A DNA stretch of 28,919 nucleotides from Christensenella sp. UBA3798 (GTDB lineage: Bacteria > Bacillota > Clostridia > Christensenellales > CAG-1252), in the NCBI GenBank assembly GCA_002368735.1, contig DFEQ01000049.1, positions 1-28,919 of the forward strand. Direction: 5' to 3'. The position numbers and the translations under genes were made by a program. This document shows, in pieces, positions 7,656 through 16,084 of this stretch (the first letter of the stretch is position 1; each line of letters starts with the position of its first letter). The notes under the pieces were generated by a model, which was not told where the DNA came from, did no database searches, and saw nothing but the letters and a program-made list of their open reading frames with translations.

Positions 7656-10600
7656 TTAAACGGTAGCCTTTTTGAGCACCACGTAGCCCACGCCGTCGTT
7701 CAAAGCGCCCGCGTCTTTGTCGGCATTAAAGGGGATCATGGTCTCGGAGTAGGCAAAGCTCTCACCCGTCAGATGATATTCGAGCTCCGCTTGCACTCCC
7801 GCGACTTCAAAGCCGTTCATATGATCCTTGATCTTGACCGCGAGCTCCGCCGCGATGTCGTTGATGTCGAAGCTGGAATTATTACTCGCGATGATGTGCT
7901 CGAAGATAGCCATATCGTCGTAGTCCATATTATAGAGGAGACCCACGCTGTTTGCGGGCGTCGTGAGGTCCACGAGAACGGTGAAGCAGAGGGTGTTGCT
8001 ATTCGGTAAGAGGTCGGCGTTGCCCGTGCCGTATCCGTCGAGAGCGACGACTACCGTAGCGATGATGTAGTTCTTATTATACACGAAGGGATCGCTCGTC
8101 GTATAGAACTTATTCGCCCACGCCGCGCGCTCGCCCGGATCGTCAAATTTGCCGATCGCGGAGAGAATGATGGTCTGACGGAGAGCGTCGTTCATCGAGA
8201 TATCGCTGTTCAATGTCTGCGTGGATAAGAGTCCGTTCAAGACGAAAGATAGATACTTGTCGGAGTAGATCACGATCGCGCCGTCGAGCGAACTGCCCGT
8301 AAAGCCCTGTAAAGCATCGACGTGATAGGCGCCGGCGTCCTTCTCGTTGGTGACGACGTCATCTATATCGTAGTTCTTATGCAAGGAGAGGAGCATGTGC
8401 TGCAATTTCGCCTCGGGATCGTCGTAAGCGGGCCATCCGCCCTCCGCCTCGGGATAGAAGATATCGAGGAGATAGGAGTAGATGGAGGGGAAGGAGATAT
8501 ATCCGTCGCCCTCTTCGGGGAGGATATATCCCTCGGGATAGATCGTGGGAGCGAGCTCGGTGCTCGTCTGATAACTACCCGAAATATCGCTTGCGGTGAA
8601 GGCGCCGAAGGTCACGTTGGAGGGCAGATTGGTAAATGCGTCCCGGATCCTCTCGTTGATGGTATCGGTGATATCCGCCTTATTGAAGGAATCCGCCTTG
8701 ATGCCCTTATTTTCCAGCGATTGGATGTTGTAGAAGAGTTTATCGGTGTCGGTGACCTCGAGATTATTAATCGTGAGGGTGGTCGTGAAGGTATAGGTAT
8801 CGCCGCCCTCGTGGTGGCGCACCGTACGCGAAATAACGAAGAAGTAGGCGGGCATCGACACGTAGTCCGCGCTGTGTTCGCCGGTCTGGTCAAAGGCGAT
8901 CTTGACGCCGCACTCTATGACGAGGTCTTCGCCGACCTCGGAGAGTTTCAAACTGACGATCTCGGGGGTCATGCCCGCGCCCGCAACGGCGGCGGTGAAG
9001 TCCTGTTTCTTCTTGACGATGACGCCGAGCGCCTTGTCGGAGATCTTCAAGGTCTTCTTTTCGCCGTCGTAGTAGAATAGACCGTTCTCGTCGTCCTTCA
9101 AATTGAAGTCAGAGGTCTTGATCTCGCCGAATTGATCGTTGAAAGCGCCGTCGCCGTAGATCGCGTCAAGAGTTATCTCATTCTTCATGAAGTAGGCGTC
9201 CTTCATATTCTTATAGATATAGGCGTCGGCGTCGTTACCGTCGTCCAAGTCGTCGGAATAGACGAAGGGATCGACCTTCGTGATCCAGGCGTAGTTGCCG
9301 AGGTTAGCCGCGTCGCCCGAAGCCTGAGCGCCGAAGCCGCGCAAGCGATCGGCAAGATCCTGCGGGTCGGTATTGGGGGCGGCGGCATACGCCTGCTTTG
9401 CTTCGTCCGAGGCGTCGTCCGCGGGCTTCTCGACGTCCTTCATATCGGTCTCTTTGACGAGGAAGGAGAAGACGTCGGAGATCAAGATGCACTCCTCGCT
9501 CCCTGCCCCGCTCATCAGGTAAGGCGCGCCCGCGTTACTGTAATAGAGGGGGATCTTGTCCTCCAAAGTGTCGAAGGTGGACTTGATGGAATCGCTGATC
9601 TTTTCCGAGATGGCGTCTTCCGACAGGTCGCTCCCGCCGAGGGCGCGGAGAAGGATGAACGCCTTTTCGGAGGCGTCGTCGTTGATGATGATATTCGTCT
9701 TATAGCGCGGCTCCGCCTCGGTGTAAGAGGGGGCGTATAGGAGGATCTTCGCCGAAAGCTTGATGTCGGAGGGGAAGGCTTTGCCGAATTGCAGTTCGGA
9801 GTCGTCCTCCTTCTTGACGAGTTTCATGTCGAAGGTGAGATAGGTCTTGTCGTCCGTGGTATTGAATTTCGCGCCGAGCACCTCCACCGTGCCAAAGTCG
9901 GAAGCCATGTCGTCGGGGATCATGTTGCTATCCTCCACGAGGGCGGCTACCGCCGTACCCGACAGGCGTATCCTGAGGGCGGCAACGCCCCGGTCGTCGG
10001 CGTACAAAGAGCGCTTGACTCCGTCCCAGAGGGCCGCTTCCGCAGCGTCGGGCTTGAAGTAGATGGAATCCGCGCCTATCTTAGAGGAGAGGTCGGAGGC
10101 GGCGTCGCCGAAGAGGTCGGATACCGAGAGGGCGCTGTCCTTCCTGATATAATATTTGTCGTTTATCTCGTCCATCAAGGCGTCCGCTTGCGCTTCGTCA
10201 AAGTAGACGGCGTCGTCCACGTCGTCGTTTTGATATATCTGCATGAGGACCGCCCTGGCGTCCGCGACGGTGAAGGTCTCGCCGATCTCGTTATCGAGCT
10301 TGGGCTCCACGACGCCGGCGAGGAGTTCGTACACGCTGGGCAGGGATAAGCCGCCGAGGCCACCCTCTGCGTCCTTCTTATATAAGCGGATGTCCACGTT
10401 GAAGTCGCTACCCGTCAGCGAGTCGAAGAGGTCGTTGACGCTGTCCTCCACCTCGCCCGTGATGGAACTGATGTCAAAGGGATCGCCCGACAATACTTCC
10501 ATAAAGTTATTGAGGGCGTCAAAGACGCGATCGGTGTCCTCGTACGAGAAGTCGTTGATGCGTATCTTGGATAAATACGCAGAGGTCTCACTTTCCGCGG

Positions 10601-12617
10601 GGGAATCGATATTCTTGCCCACCTTGTGCTTCAGGTGACCGCTCTCGGCGTCGGTATATTCCGAAATATACATCTTCACGCAGAGGTAGGCGTCGTTTTT
10701 GGGCAAAAGTTTCTTGGAGAGGGTGCCCTCGATGCCCTCCGAAGGAAGGGTGTCTTCGAGGAGCTTTTCAAGGTCGACGAGAATGCCCACTTCAAAGGAG
10801 TAGACGAGCACGCCGCCCTCATCCGAAACGAGGTCTATGGTGACGTCGGTGATAGTGAGGTCCAAGCCTTCGAGCATGGAGGAGCCATCTTCTTCCGCCG
10901 CGGCGGTGGAGTCGCTTGAAATAAAGTCCGCCATAAAGGCTGCAAGTGCTTCCGCAGCAAGGCGCACTTTCATGGCGGCGTTGTCCTCTTTCAGCTCGAT
11001 ACCGCCGATGTCGATGTGTTCCGCGAGTTCGCCCAAGGCGTCGCCGGAGAAGATGTTGTTATCGTCAAGGAACGCCTTTTCCACGCCGTACTTGGCGGAC
11101 ATATCGGTCTTGAACGCTTCCATCGCCGTGTCGGTGTCTATCTTGGTATGGGTGGACTTTGAAATGTATAAACATTTCAACATCGTCAGCATATCGTGCG
11201 CGGAGAGCTTGCCGTCGTCGTCCAGCATAGAGAGGACGGTCTGCCAGGTCATGATCTTCATGGAAGAATAGGTATTGCCCTTTTCGTCCTTGAGCACGTT
11301 GCCATCGGCGTCCTTGGTGGGGACAAAGTTGATCTTCACCGTCTCGTTGATGGAGGCAAAGGTGGAGGATATCTCGTCGTTGATGGTCATAAAGAAGGAG
11401 CGGGAGGCGTCCTCGCCGTCGCCGAGAAGGGCATTCAGAAGGATGGCTAAACGCTCTGCGTTTTTCTCGGAAGGCTTGTTGATGGTGACGATGATCTCGC
11501 GCTCATCCTCTTCGGGGGCAAGCGGGAAGATGGTCACGTTCGCCGAGAAGAACTGCGGCACGAGGGTGGGGATAAGGTTGACGGCAAAGTCGGGCACGCC
11601 AGAGAGCTTGGACTTGAGTTCGTCCGTAGCGAGCGCCGCCTTGACCACGTCGCGCAAGCGGATGGAAACGGCGATGCCGAGCGCGGTGTCCTTTTGGTCG
11701 TAGATAGCCTCGCCGTTCTTGGTGGCGAGCGGGGTGTTCATGATCTCCACCGACGCAACGGTCACGTAGTCCGCAAGGGGGATTTCGACGGGCAGGGAAT
11801 CCTTCAAGAAGGAGGTCAGCGGGCTGCCTTCCGCCGTCAAAAGGTAGTCGATGGCGTCGTTGATAAATGCGGACGCCTGGTTGCTCGTCACCGAGAAGGT
11901 GGTGAACTTCTCGTTCTGCTCCGCGGCGGCGTCGTAGATGTCGTAATCGGCAAGGGAGTCGAAGTTGAATTCGAGGGAGGAGAGCGTCTTCTCCATCGCC
12001 TTGCCCGCGTCAAAGTCCTCTGCGCCGAAGTCCATATCCTTCATCAGGGTTTCGATGGATAAGCGATAGGTCTTTAGCCCTACCTTGTCCCTTGCGGCTT
12101 TGGCGCCGTCCGTCGCTAAGGCGAGGGCGGAATACTCCTCAAGGGTGAGGAGGGCGCGCGTTTCGTCCGAGAGAAGCGCGTAGCGCTCGGCGGGCGTTTT
12201 CAGGCAAAAAGCGTCGTAGGCGGCGTCCTCGTCGTAACCGTCCTCTTCCGCCGCAGAGAGCTCGGAAGACGCGGCAAGGGTCATGCGCTTATCCTCGGGC
12301 ACGAGCTCGTATTCCAGCTCGTTTTCCGACTTATCGGATAAAAACAATGCGTCCGACAGCCCCGAATAGAAGGAGTCGAGGTCGGCCTCGGTATAGGTGG
12401 TCTTCGCCTCCTTGCCCGAGAGGACGTTGGTGGCGAGCGCGATGGCGTCGTTTAACTCCAAGCCGCCGATGTGCGGACTGACGTATTGCTTAAAGAGAAT
12501 GGTGCCGCCGACGTACAGCGCGACGACGAACACGATGAGCAAAACGAAACAAATGACGGAACAGGTCAGACAACAATTGCGTTTTTTGAGCCTTCCTTCT
12601 CCATTCGTTCTTGACAT
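7656..12617 (-). CDS. Giant membrane-anchored, acidic repeat protein of unknown function
   Basis: A 1653-residue protein from the ATG at 12617 behind GAGGTG; a GTG at 12623 would add two residues. A basic, cysteine-containing start (KKRNCCLTC) is followed by one hydrophobic helix at about residues 21-42. The remaining 1600 residues are acidic and predicted to be outside the membrane. I see at least four diverged repeats of about 270-310 residues. Each starts with a motif like 'F..L..L.G...D...I...I.DSI...F..L' (near residues 390, 700, 980 and 1290, with a partial copy near 1560) and continues to 'I..SVY.LL'. No enzymatic motif, LPxTG or SLH domain is visible. It stands directly upstream of dnaA under a sigma-A-like promoter. 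Function unknown; a cell-surface or wall-associated role is only an inference. Confidence 0.85.
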   Translation of the reverse strand: MSRTNGEGRLKKRNCCLTCSVICFVLLIVFVVALYVGGTILFKQYVSPHIGGLELNDAIALATNVLSGKEAKTTYTEADLDSFYSGLSDALFLSDKSENELEYELVPEDKRMTLAASSELSAAEEDGYDEDAAYDAFCLKTPAERYALLSDETRALLTLEEYSALALATDGAKAARDKVGLKTYRLSIETLMKDMDFGAEDFDAGKAMEKTLSSLEFNFDSLADYDIYDAAAEQNEKFTTFSVTSNQASAFINDAIDYLLTAEGSPLTSFLKDSLPVEIPLADYVTVASVEIMNTPLATKNGEAIYDQKDTALGIAVSIRLRDVVKAALATDELKSKLSGVPDFAVNLIPTLVPQFFSANVTIFPLAPEEDEREIIVTINKPSEKNAERLAILLNALLGDGEDASRSFFMTINDEISSTFASINETVKINFVPTKDADGNVLKDEKGNTYSSMKIMTWQTVLSMLDDDGKLSAHDMLTMLKCLYISKSTHTKIDTDTAMEAFKTDMSAKYGVEKAFLDDNNIFSGDALGELAEHIDIGGIELKEDNAAMKVRLAAEALAAFMADFISSDSTAAAEEDGSSMLEGLDLTITDVTIDLVSDEGGVLVYSFEVGILVDLEKLLEDTLPSEGIEGTLSKKLLPKNDAYLCVKMYISEYTDAESGHLKHKVGKNIDSPAESETSAYLSKIRINDFSYEDTDRVFDALNNFMEVLSGDPFDISSITGEVEDSVNDLFDSLTGSDFNVDIRLYKKDAEGGLGGLSLPSVYELLAGVVEPKLDNEIGETFTVADARAVLMQIYQNDDVDDAVYFDEAQADALMDEINDKYYIRKDSALSVSDLFGDAASDLSSKIGADSIYFKPDAAEAALWDGVKRSLYADDRGVAALRIRLSGTAVAALVEDSNMIPDDMASDFGTVEVLGAKFNTTDDKTYLTFDMKLVKKEDDSELQFGKAFPSDIKLSAKILLYAPSYTEAEPRYKTNIIINDDASEKAFILLRALGGSDLSEDAISEKISDSIKSTFDTLEDKIPLYYSNAGAPYLMSGAGSEECILISDVFSFLVKETDMKDVEKPADDASDEAKQAYAAAPNTDPQDLADRLRGFGAQASGDAANLGNYAWITKVDPFVYSDDLDDGNDADAYIYKNMKDAYFMKNEITLDAIYGDGAFNDQFGEIKTSDFNLKDDENGLFYYDGEKKTLKISDKALGVIVKKKQDFTAAVAGAGMTPEIVSLKLSEVGEDLVIECGVKIAFDQTGEHSADYVSMPAYFFVISRTVRHHEGGDTYTFTTTLTINNLEVTDTDKLFYNIQSLENKGIKADSFNKADITDTINERIRDAFTNLPSNVTFGAFTASDISGSYQTSTELAPTIYPEGYILPEEGDGYISFPSIYSYLLDIFYPEAEGGWPAYDDPEAKLQHMLLSLHKNYDIDDVVTNEKDAGAYHVDALQGFTGSSLDGAIVIYSDKYLSFVLNGLLSTQTLNSDISMNDALRQTIILSAIGKFDDPGERAAWANKFYTTSDPFVYNKNYIIATVVVALDGYGTGNADLLPNSNTLCFTVLVDLTTPANSVGLLYNMDYDDMAIFEHIIASNNSSFDINDIAAELAVKIKDHMNGFEVAGVQAELEYHLTGESFAYSETMIPFNADKDAGALNDGVGYVVLKKATV

Positions 12618-12631
12618 ACGCACCTCACGTT

Positions 12632-12645
12632 TTATATACGGATAT
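12632..12645 (-). promoter_or_regulatory. 14-nt leader element shared with the ispDF leader
   Basis: On the minus strand this reads ATATCCGTATATAA, exactly as at 13291-13304 before ispDF. In both places ACG and a GAGG ribosome site follow within a few nucleotides. It lies in the untranslated leader of the giant-protein gene. It could be a regulator-binding half-site or an RNA element; nothing more can be said. Confidence 0.45.
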
Positions 12646-12670
12646 TTCCCTATATAAAATAATAATATAA

Positions 12671-12700
12671 ATTATACTACACGCACGCGAAATAAAGCAA
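12671..12700 (-). promoter_or_regulatory. Promoter of the giant-protein/dnaA transcription unit
   Basis: On the minus strand TTGCTT (12700-12695) is followed after 18 nt by a consensus TATAAT (12676-12671), about 55 nt upstream of the start at 12617. As no other promoter space exists before dnaA, this promoter may also drive dnaA. Confidence 0.65.
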
Positions 12701-12780
12701 GAGAGAAAGGACATTTTTCCTTGGGAAAAAGAGGAATATGCTCTTTACGGGCAGAAATAGCGCGCCGATAGGGGCACATC

Positions 12781-12918
12781 ATATCACGTGGCATAGCCAC
12801 ATATCGCACGGCGCAGCCGTATATCGCATTGCCAAAGGCAATATATCGCGTGGCGGTAGCTACATATCGCGCCGAAGGCATATCTCATCCAACGGATATA
12901 TCGCGCCGCATTTGCGGC
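12781..12918. repeat. Hairpin array 1 (linker ATATCGC)
   Basis: Seven small stem-loops are joined by the constant word ATATCGC (variants ATATCAC, ATATCTC). In order: GTGGC-ATA-GCCAC, ACGGC-GCA-GCCGT, ATTGCC-AAA-GGCAAT, GTGGC-GGTA-GCTAC, GCC-GAA-GGC, ATCC-AAC-GGAT and GCCGC-ATTT-GCGGC. Stem sequences all differ while pairing is kept. The array fills the middle of the 420-nt divergent spacer between the giant-protein promoter and rqcP. It encodes no convincing protein: the linker plus hairpin length is not a multiple of three. Confidence 0.85.
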
Positions 12919-13001
12919 AATTCCCCCGACTTTAAACGGCTCACCTTGCGCGCAACGTCCCTCCGCCGATGTGAGCGGCGCGGGAAAAGATCGCGGAAAG
13001 A

Positions 13002-13031
13002 TTGTCAATAAGGCGGCTTTTGTGGTAATAT
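13002..13031 (+). promoter_or_regulatory. rqcP promoter giving a leaderless message
   Basis: TTGTCA (13002-13007), an 18-nt spacer and TAATAT (13026-13031). The ATG of rqcP is only 6 nt further on, so the expected transcription start falls at the A of the ATG. No Shine-Dalgarno sequence is present. Transcription would therefore produce a leaderless mRNA. Confidence 0.65.
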
Positions 13032-13037
13032 TATCGT

Positions 13038-13280
13038 ATGAGATTGGATAAATTTTTAAAGGTCAGCAGACTTATCAAACGGCGCACCGTGGCGGCGGAT
13101 GCGGCGAAAGCCTCGCGCGTCCTCCTGAACGGCAAGGAAGCCAAGCCCGCCAAGGAGGTCAAGGTCGGCGACGTCATCGAGATAGTATACGGCGCAGGCA
13201 CCTTGAAAGTGCGCGTCACGCAGATAGAGAGCGTGCAGAAAAAGGAAAGCGCCGCAGAGCTCTACGAGGTAATAGATTAA
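13038..13280 (+). CDS. rqcP: S4-domain ribosome quality-control protein RqcP
   Basis: An 80-residue S4 RNA-binding protein close to Bacillus RqcP (YabO). The diagnostic start RLDKFLKVSRLIKRRTVA and the C-terminal KKESAAELYEV match that family. RqcP binds tRNA and 23S rRNA on obstructed 50S subunits and works with RqcH in adding alanine tails to stalled nascent chains. It is the first plus-strand gene right of the strand switch and is followed after 31 nt by ispDF, probably in one transcript. In many Firmicutes it lies in the mazG-divIC region, so this location is a rearrangement. No ribosome site is visible; see the leaderless promoter. Confidence 0.93.
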   Translation: MRLDKFLKVSRLIKRRTVAADAAKASRVLLNGKEAKPAKEVKVGDVIEIVYGAGTLKVRVTQIESVQKKESAAELYEVID

Positions 13281-13283
13281 AAA

Positions 13284-13304
13284 TACGGATATATCCGTAT
13301 ATAA
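13284..13304 (+). promoter_or_regulatory. Perfect 16-nt palindrome and shared leader element before ispDF
   Basis: TACGGATATATCCGTA (13284-13299) is a perfect palindrome lying between rqcP and ispDF. Its right part belongs to the 14-nt word ATATCCGTATATAA (13291-13304), which is repeated in the leader of the giant-protein gene on the other strand. No T-run follows, so it is not a terminator. It is a candidate operator. Confidence 0.45.
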
Positions 13305-13311
13305 CGAGGAA

Positions 13312-14433
13312 ATGAAAGGGATAGCCATCATTGCCGCCGCAGGAAAGGGCGAACGCCTCGGCGCGGACAAAATATGGATAAAAACGGCAAAAGGGACGAT
13401 GCTCGAGCGGGCGGTCGAGCCCTTCTTTGAGAGTATGGCGGTGGACGAGATCTGTTTGGTCGTTGCGCCTGAACGGGTGGAGGAAGCAACCGCCCTCTTT
13501 TCGGGACGGGAAAAGCCCTGCCGCGTCGTCGCGGGCGGGGAAACCCGCACGAAGAGTATCCGAAACGCCCTTGACCTCTATCGTGCCGAAAAAGAGGACG
13601 CAGTCGTCGCCGTGCACGACGGCGCGCGCCCTTACGTTACCCGCGCCCTCATCGACAGGACGATGCTCGTCGCTGCCGAAAAGGGCTCTGCCGTCCCGGC
13701 TCTACCCTGCGTGGACTCTTTGCGGAGAGTGACGGCGGAGGGGAGCGCCCCGCTCCCGCGTGGCGAAGTATATCGCGTGCAGACGCCGCAATGCTTTTAT
13801 CTCCCGGGCTTGTTAAAGGCGTATTCCTTCGGGGACGAAGCGACGGACGACGCCACTCTCTACGAGAGGCACGTCGGCGCCGTGACGCTTACGGAAGGGG
13901 ACGAAAATAACGTTAAAATCACCTATTTATCCGATATTTATAAGGATATTTACAGCCGTGTCGGCGTGGGGTTCGACGTGCATCCGCTCGTCCTCGGGCG
14001 CCCTCTTATCATCGGTGGGATCTCCATCCCCTTTGAGAAAGGGCTTGACGGGCACAGCGACGCGGACGTCCTCGTGCACGCGATCATGGACGCGATGCTG
14101 ACGGCGGCGCACCTTCCCGATATCGGACACCTATTCCCGCCGACGGACGACAAGTACAAAGGCGCGGACAGCGTGGAGCTTCTGAAAGAGGTCGCTTCGC
14201 GCGTTGCCGCCGAGGGGTACGTCGTCACCAACATATCGGCAACCGTCATCGCCGAGGCGCCGAAGATGGCGCCCTATCTCTCCGCCATGGAGGAAAGAGT
14301 CGCGCTCGCCGTAAGCATTCCGACGGGGGCGGTCAAGTTTGCCGCCACCACCACGGAAAAACTCGGTATCGTGGGCGAGGGAAAGGGCATCGCGGCGCAA
14401 GCCGTCGCCCTCCTATCTCACCGCGAACGTTGA
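13312..14433 (+). CDS. ispDF: Bifunctional IspD-IspF isoprenoid enzyme
   Basis: A 373-residue fusion of two non-consecutive MEP-pathway enzymes. Residues 1-213 are IspD, which makes CDP-methylerythritol from MEP and CTP: AAAGKGERLGADK, VHDGARP, VQTPQCF and ATDDATLYE are the expected nucleotide and substrate motifs. Residues 215-373 are IspF, which cyclises CDP-ME-2-phosphate to the 2,4-cyclodiphosphate: GVGFDVHP and GHSDADVLVHA carry the zinc ligands, and FAATTTEKLG matches the cytidine-binding loop. All key residues appear intact. Separate genes are common in Firmicutes; the fusion is better known in proteobacteria. The GAGG ribosome site is very close (3 nt) to the ATG. Confidence 0.97.
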   Translation: MKGIAIIAAAGKGERLGADKIWIKTAKGTMLERAVEPFFESMAVDEICLVVAPERVEEATALFSGREKPCRVVAGGETRTKSIRNALDLYRAEKEDAVVAVHDGARPYVTRALIDRTMLVAAEKGSAVPALPCVDSLRRVTAEGSAPLPRGEVYRVQTPQCFYLPGLLKAYSFGDEATDDATLYERHVGAVTLTEGDENNVKITYLSDIYKDIYSRVGVGFDVHPLVLGRPLIIGGISIPFEKGLDGHSDADVLVHAIMDAMLTAAHLPDIGHLFPPTDDKYKGADSVELLKEVASRVAAEGYVVTNISATVIAEAPKMAPYLSAMEERVALAVSIPTGAVKFAATTTEKLGIVGEGKGIAAQAVALLSHRER

Positions 14434-14477
14434 CTTTATGCGCGCCCGCGTGTTACAGTAATAAAAGAGGATAAACA

Positions 14478-14921
14478 ATGACCATCATCAAATCGCACAA
14501 GATATGTCCGCTGAGAGGGCCGTTTCGCCGCCTTGCGCTTAAACGCATCGCCAAGGCGCTCGTGCTCGCCTCGGAGAAGAGTATGGTCGTCGGGGACGAT
14601 ATATTGTATCGCTTGCCCGGCGTATTCTCTCTGTCGATAAACTATCAGGGCGCTTCGGTGCGTTTGATCAAGGAAGGCAATGCGTTCCGAATAATGGAAA
14701 ATGCGGAAAACTCCGTCATTTTGCTGTCCGTAACCATTACGGACACGGCGGCGCTGAATGACCTTTCGCACAAAAAAGCCACCTGGCAAAAGCTCTATGC
14801 CGAGGGCAGGATCGCCTTTGCCGGGAAGGAAAAGTTCGCTTCCCTCTTTCTCCGCGCGGCGGCAGAAGGGGATAAAGCAACCCTCGGCGAAAGGCAATAT
14901 CGAGAGTTGTACGGAGAATAA
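14478..14921 (+). CDS. Hypothetical protein, possibly SCP2-like
   Basis: A 147-residue soluble protein. A basic N-terminus (RRLALKRIAKAL) leads to a strand-rich middle (VFSLSINYQGASVRLIKEGNAFRI). The C-terminal WQKLYAEGRIAFAGKEKFASLFLRAAAEGDK faintly resembles the end of sterol-carrier (SCP2) domains, where a hydrophobic binding pocket is closed. This resemblance is weak and I would not assign a function on it. AGAGGA lies 6 nt before the ATG. The next gene starts 2 nt after its stop, so it is almost certainly co-translated with the dehydrogenase-like gene and may form a functional pair with it. Confidence 0.7.
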   Translation: MTIIKSHKICPLRGPFRRLALKRIAKALVLASEKSMVVGDDILYRLPGVFSLSINYQGASVRLIKEGNAFRIMENAENSVILLSVTITDTAALNDLSHKKATWQKLYAEGRIAFAGKEKFASLFLRAAAEGDKATLGERQYRELYGE

Positions 14922-14923
14922 CT

Positions 14924-16084
14924 ATGCGTAAGTTTTTTGAATTTCAAAACGCGGCAAAGATAAACTGCGGCGAAAAGGCGCTCGACACGATAGGAAAAGA
15001 GCTATCCGTCCTCGGCGCGAAGAAGCCCATCCTCATTACGTCGTCGAACGCGGCGAAGCTGGGCGTAAAGGAAAAGGTCGTTGACTCCCTTAAAAACGGG
15101 GGCGTTGACGAGATAGTCCTTGCGGACGTCGCACCCTCCGAGGTGGACGTCGAATTTGCCAAAACGATAAAAGAGACCTATATTTCTGAAAAATGCGACT
15201 CCATCGTGGCCGTCGGTGGCGACGAAGTGATGGACATCGCAAAGGTAGCAAAACTCCTTCTCTCGCAAGATTGGGACGATATCCTCCCCATCGCGCAAGA
15301 ATGCGTTATCGCATCGAAAAACGTGCCTCTCGTCGTCATTCCCAGCGAAAACGGCTCGGGCAAAGAGGCAAACGGCTACGTGGAGGTCGGAGAATACTAT
15401 CTATCCTCGTCCTCACTCGTTCCAAACGTGGTCATTATAGACGAAGACGTAGCGATGGCGGCTCCGACAAGGGAGATCGCGGCTTGCGGCGTGTATGCGC
15501 TGGCAAACGCCATAGAGAGTTATCTCGAGGCGGATGATGCGGATGTTTCGACCGTTTATGCCGAGAAGGCGATTCGTTTGCTCTCGGATAATCTGTTGAT
15601 CGCAGTCACGGACGGTGACAATAAGGACGCTTGTCGCGCCACGGCTCTTGCTTCCACCCTTGCGGGCATTGCGTACGGCGCAAATCCCTACGGTGCGGCG
15701 CACGCGCTGGCGGAAGGTCTGCACGCCGTAACGGGCGAATTGCTCGAAGAGATGTTTGCTCTCTCTATCCTTCCCGCGGTAGCCATTGCGAGGAAAAAAT
15801 ATGAAAATAAGGTAAAAAACCTGTACTATTTGTTCGTCGGTGCGGACGAATATGCCGAAACACCGTCTTCCGAGCGCGCGGATAAGGCGGTATCAAAGGT
15901 CGAAGAGCTTCTCGCGAAACTCGGCGAGGTGACGGGGCTCGCGACAAAGATCTCTCAGACAAAAATAACACGTGAGACCTTTGGCAAGATAGCGGACGCG
16001 GCGGTAGACAAGCGCGCCTCCATTACCGCAAACGGACCCATCGGTAAGGACGTGTTTATCGATATGCTCAACCGTGTGTATTAA
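14924..16084 (+). CDS. Iron-alcohol-dehydrogenase homologue lacking most metal ligands
   Basis: A 386-residue protein with the length and order of motifs of group III (iron-dependent) alcohol and glycerol dehydrogenases. The Rossmann-like N-domain has VGGDEVMDIAKVAKLL where the family has GGGSxxDxAK. In the helical C-domain the family's DALTHAIE is YALANAIE here (near residues 190-194), so both the Asp and the His ligand are replaced. In the region matching 'AHxxAHxxG...PHG' the sequence is AHALAEGLHAVTGELLEEM, so only the first of the later histidines stays. The protein is probably not a metal-dependent dehydrogenase; it may be a pseudoenzyme or use another chemistry. Preceded by GGAG, 2 nt after the small gene. 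Confidence 0.85.
   Translation: MRKFFEFQNAAKINCGEKALDTIGKELSVLGAKKPILITSSNAAKLGVKEKVVDSLKNGGVDEIVLADVAPSEVDVEFAKTIKETYISEKCDSIVAVGGDEVMDIAKVAKLLLSQDWDDILPIAQECVIASKNVPLVVIPSENGSGKEANGYVEVGEYYLSSSSLVPNVVIIDEDVAMAAPTREIAACGVYALANAIESYLEADDADVSTVYAEKAIRLLSDNLLIAVTDGDNKDACRATALASTLAGIAYGANPYGAAHALAEGLHAVTGELLEEMFALSILPAVAIARKKYENKVKNLYYLFVGADEYAETPSSERADKAVSKVEELLAKLGEVTGLATKISQTKITRETFGKIADAAVDKRASITANGPIGKDVFIDMLNRVY

Noticed and set aside
12781..12918. CRISPR array
   Set aside because: The repeated word is only 7 nt and not palindromic, the intervening parts are palindromes of 9-15 nt, and no cas gene is present. The layout is the opposite of CRISPR.
12738..13011. Small plus-strand and minus-strand frames across hairpin array 1
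   Set aside because: They read through palindromes and linkers in several frames equally, with no ribosome site, so they arise from the repeat itself.
14436..14897. Minus-strand open frame of 153 codons
   Set aside because: It is antisense to the small gene that is coupled to the dehydrogenase homologue. The plus-strand frame has a ribosome site and 2-nt spacing to the next gene.
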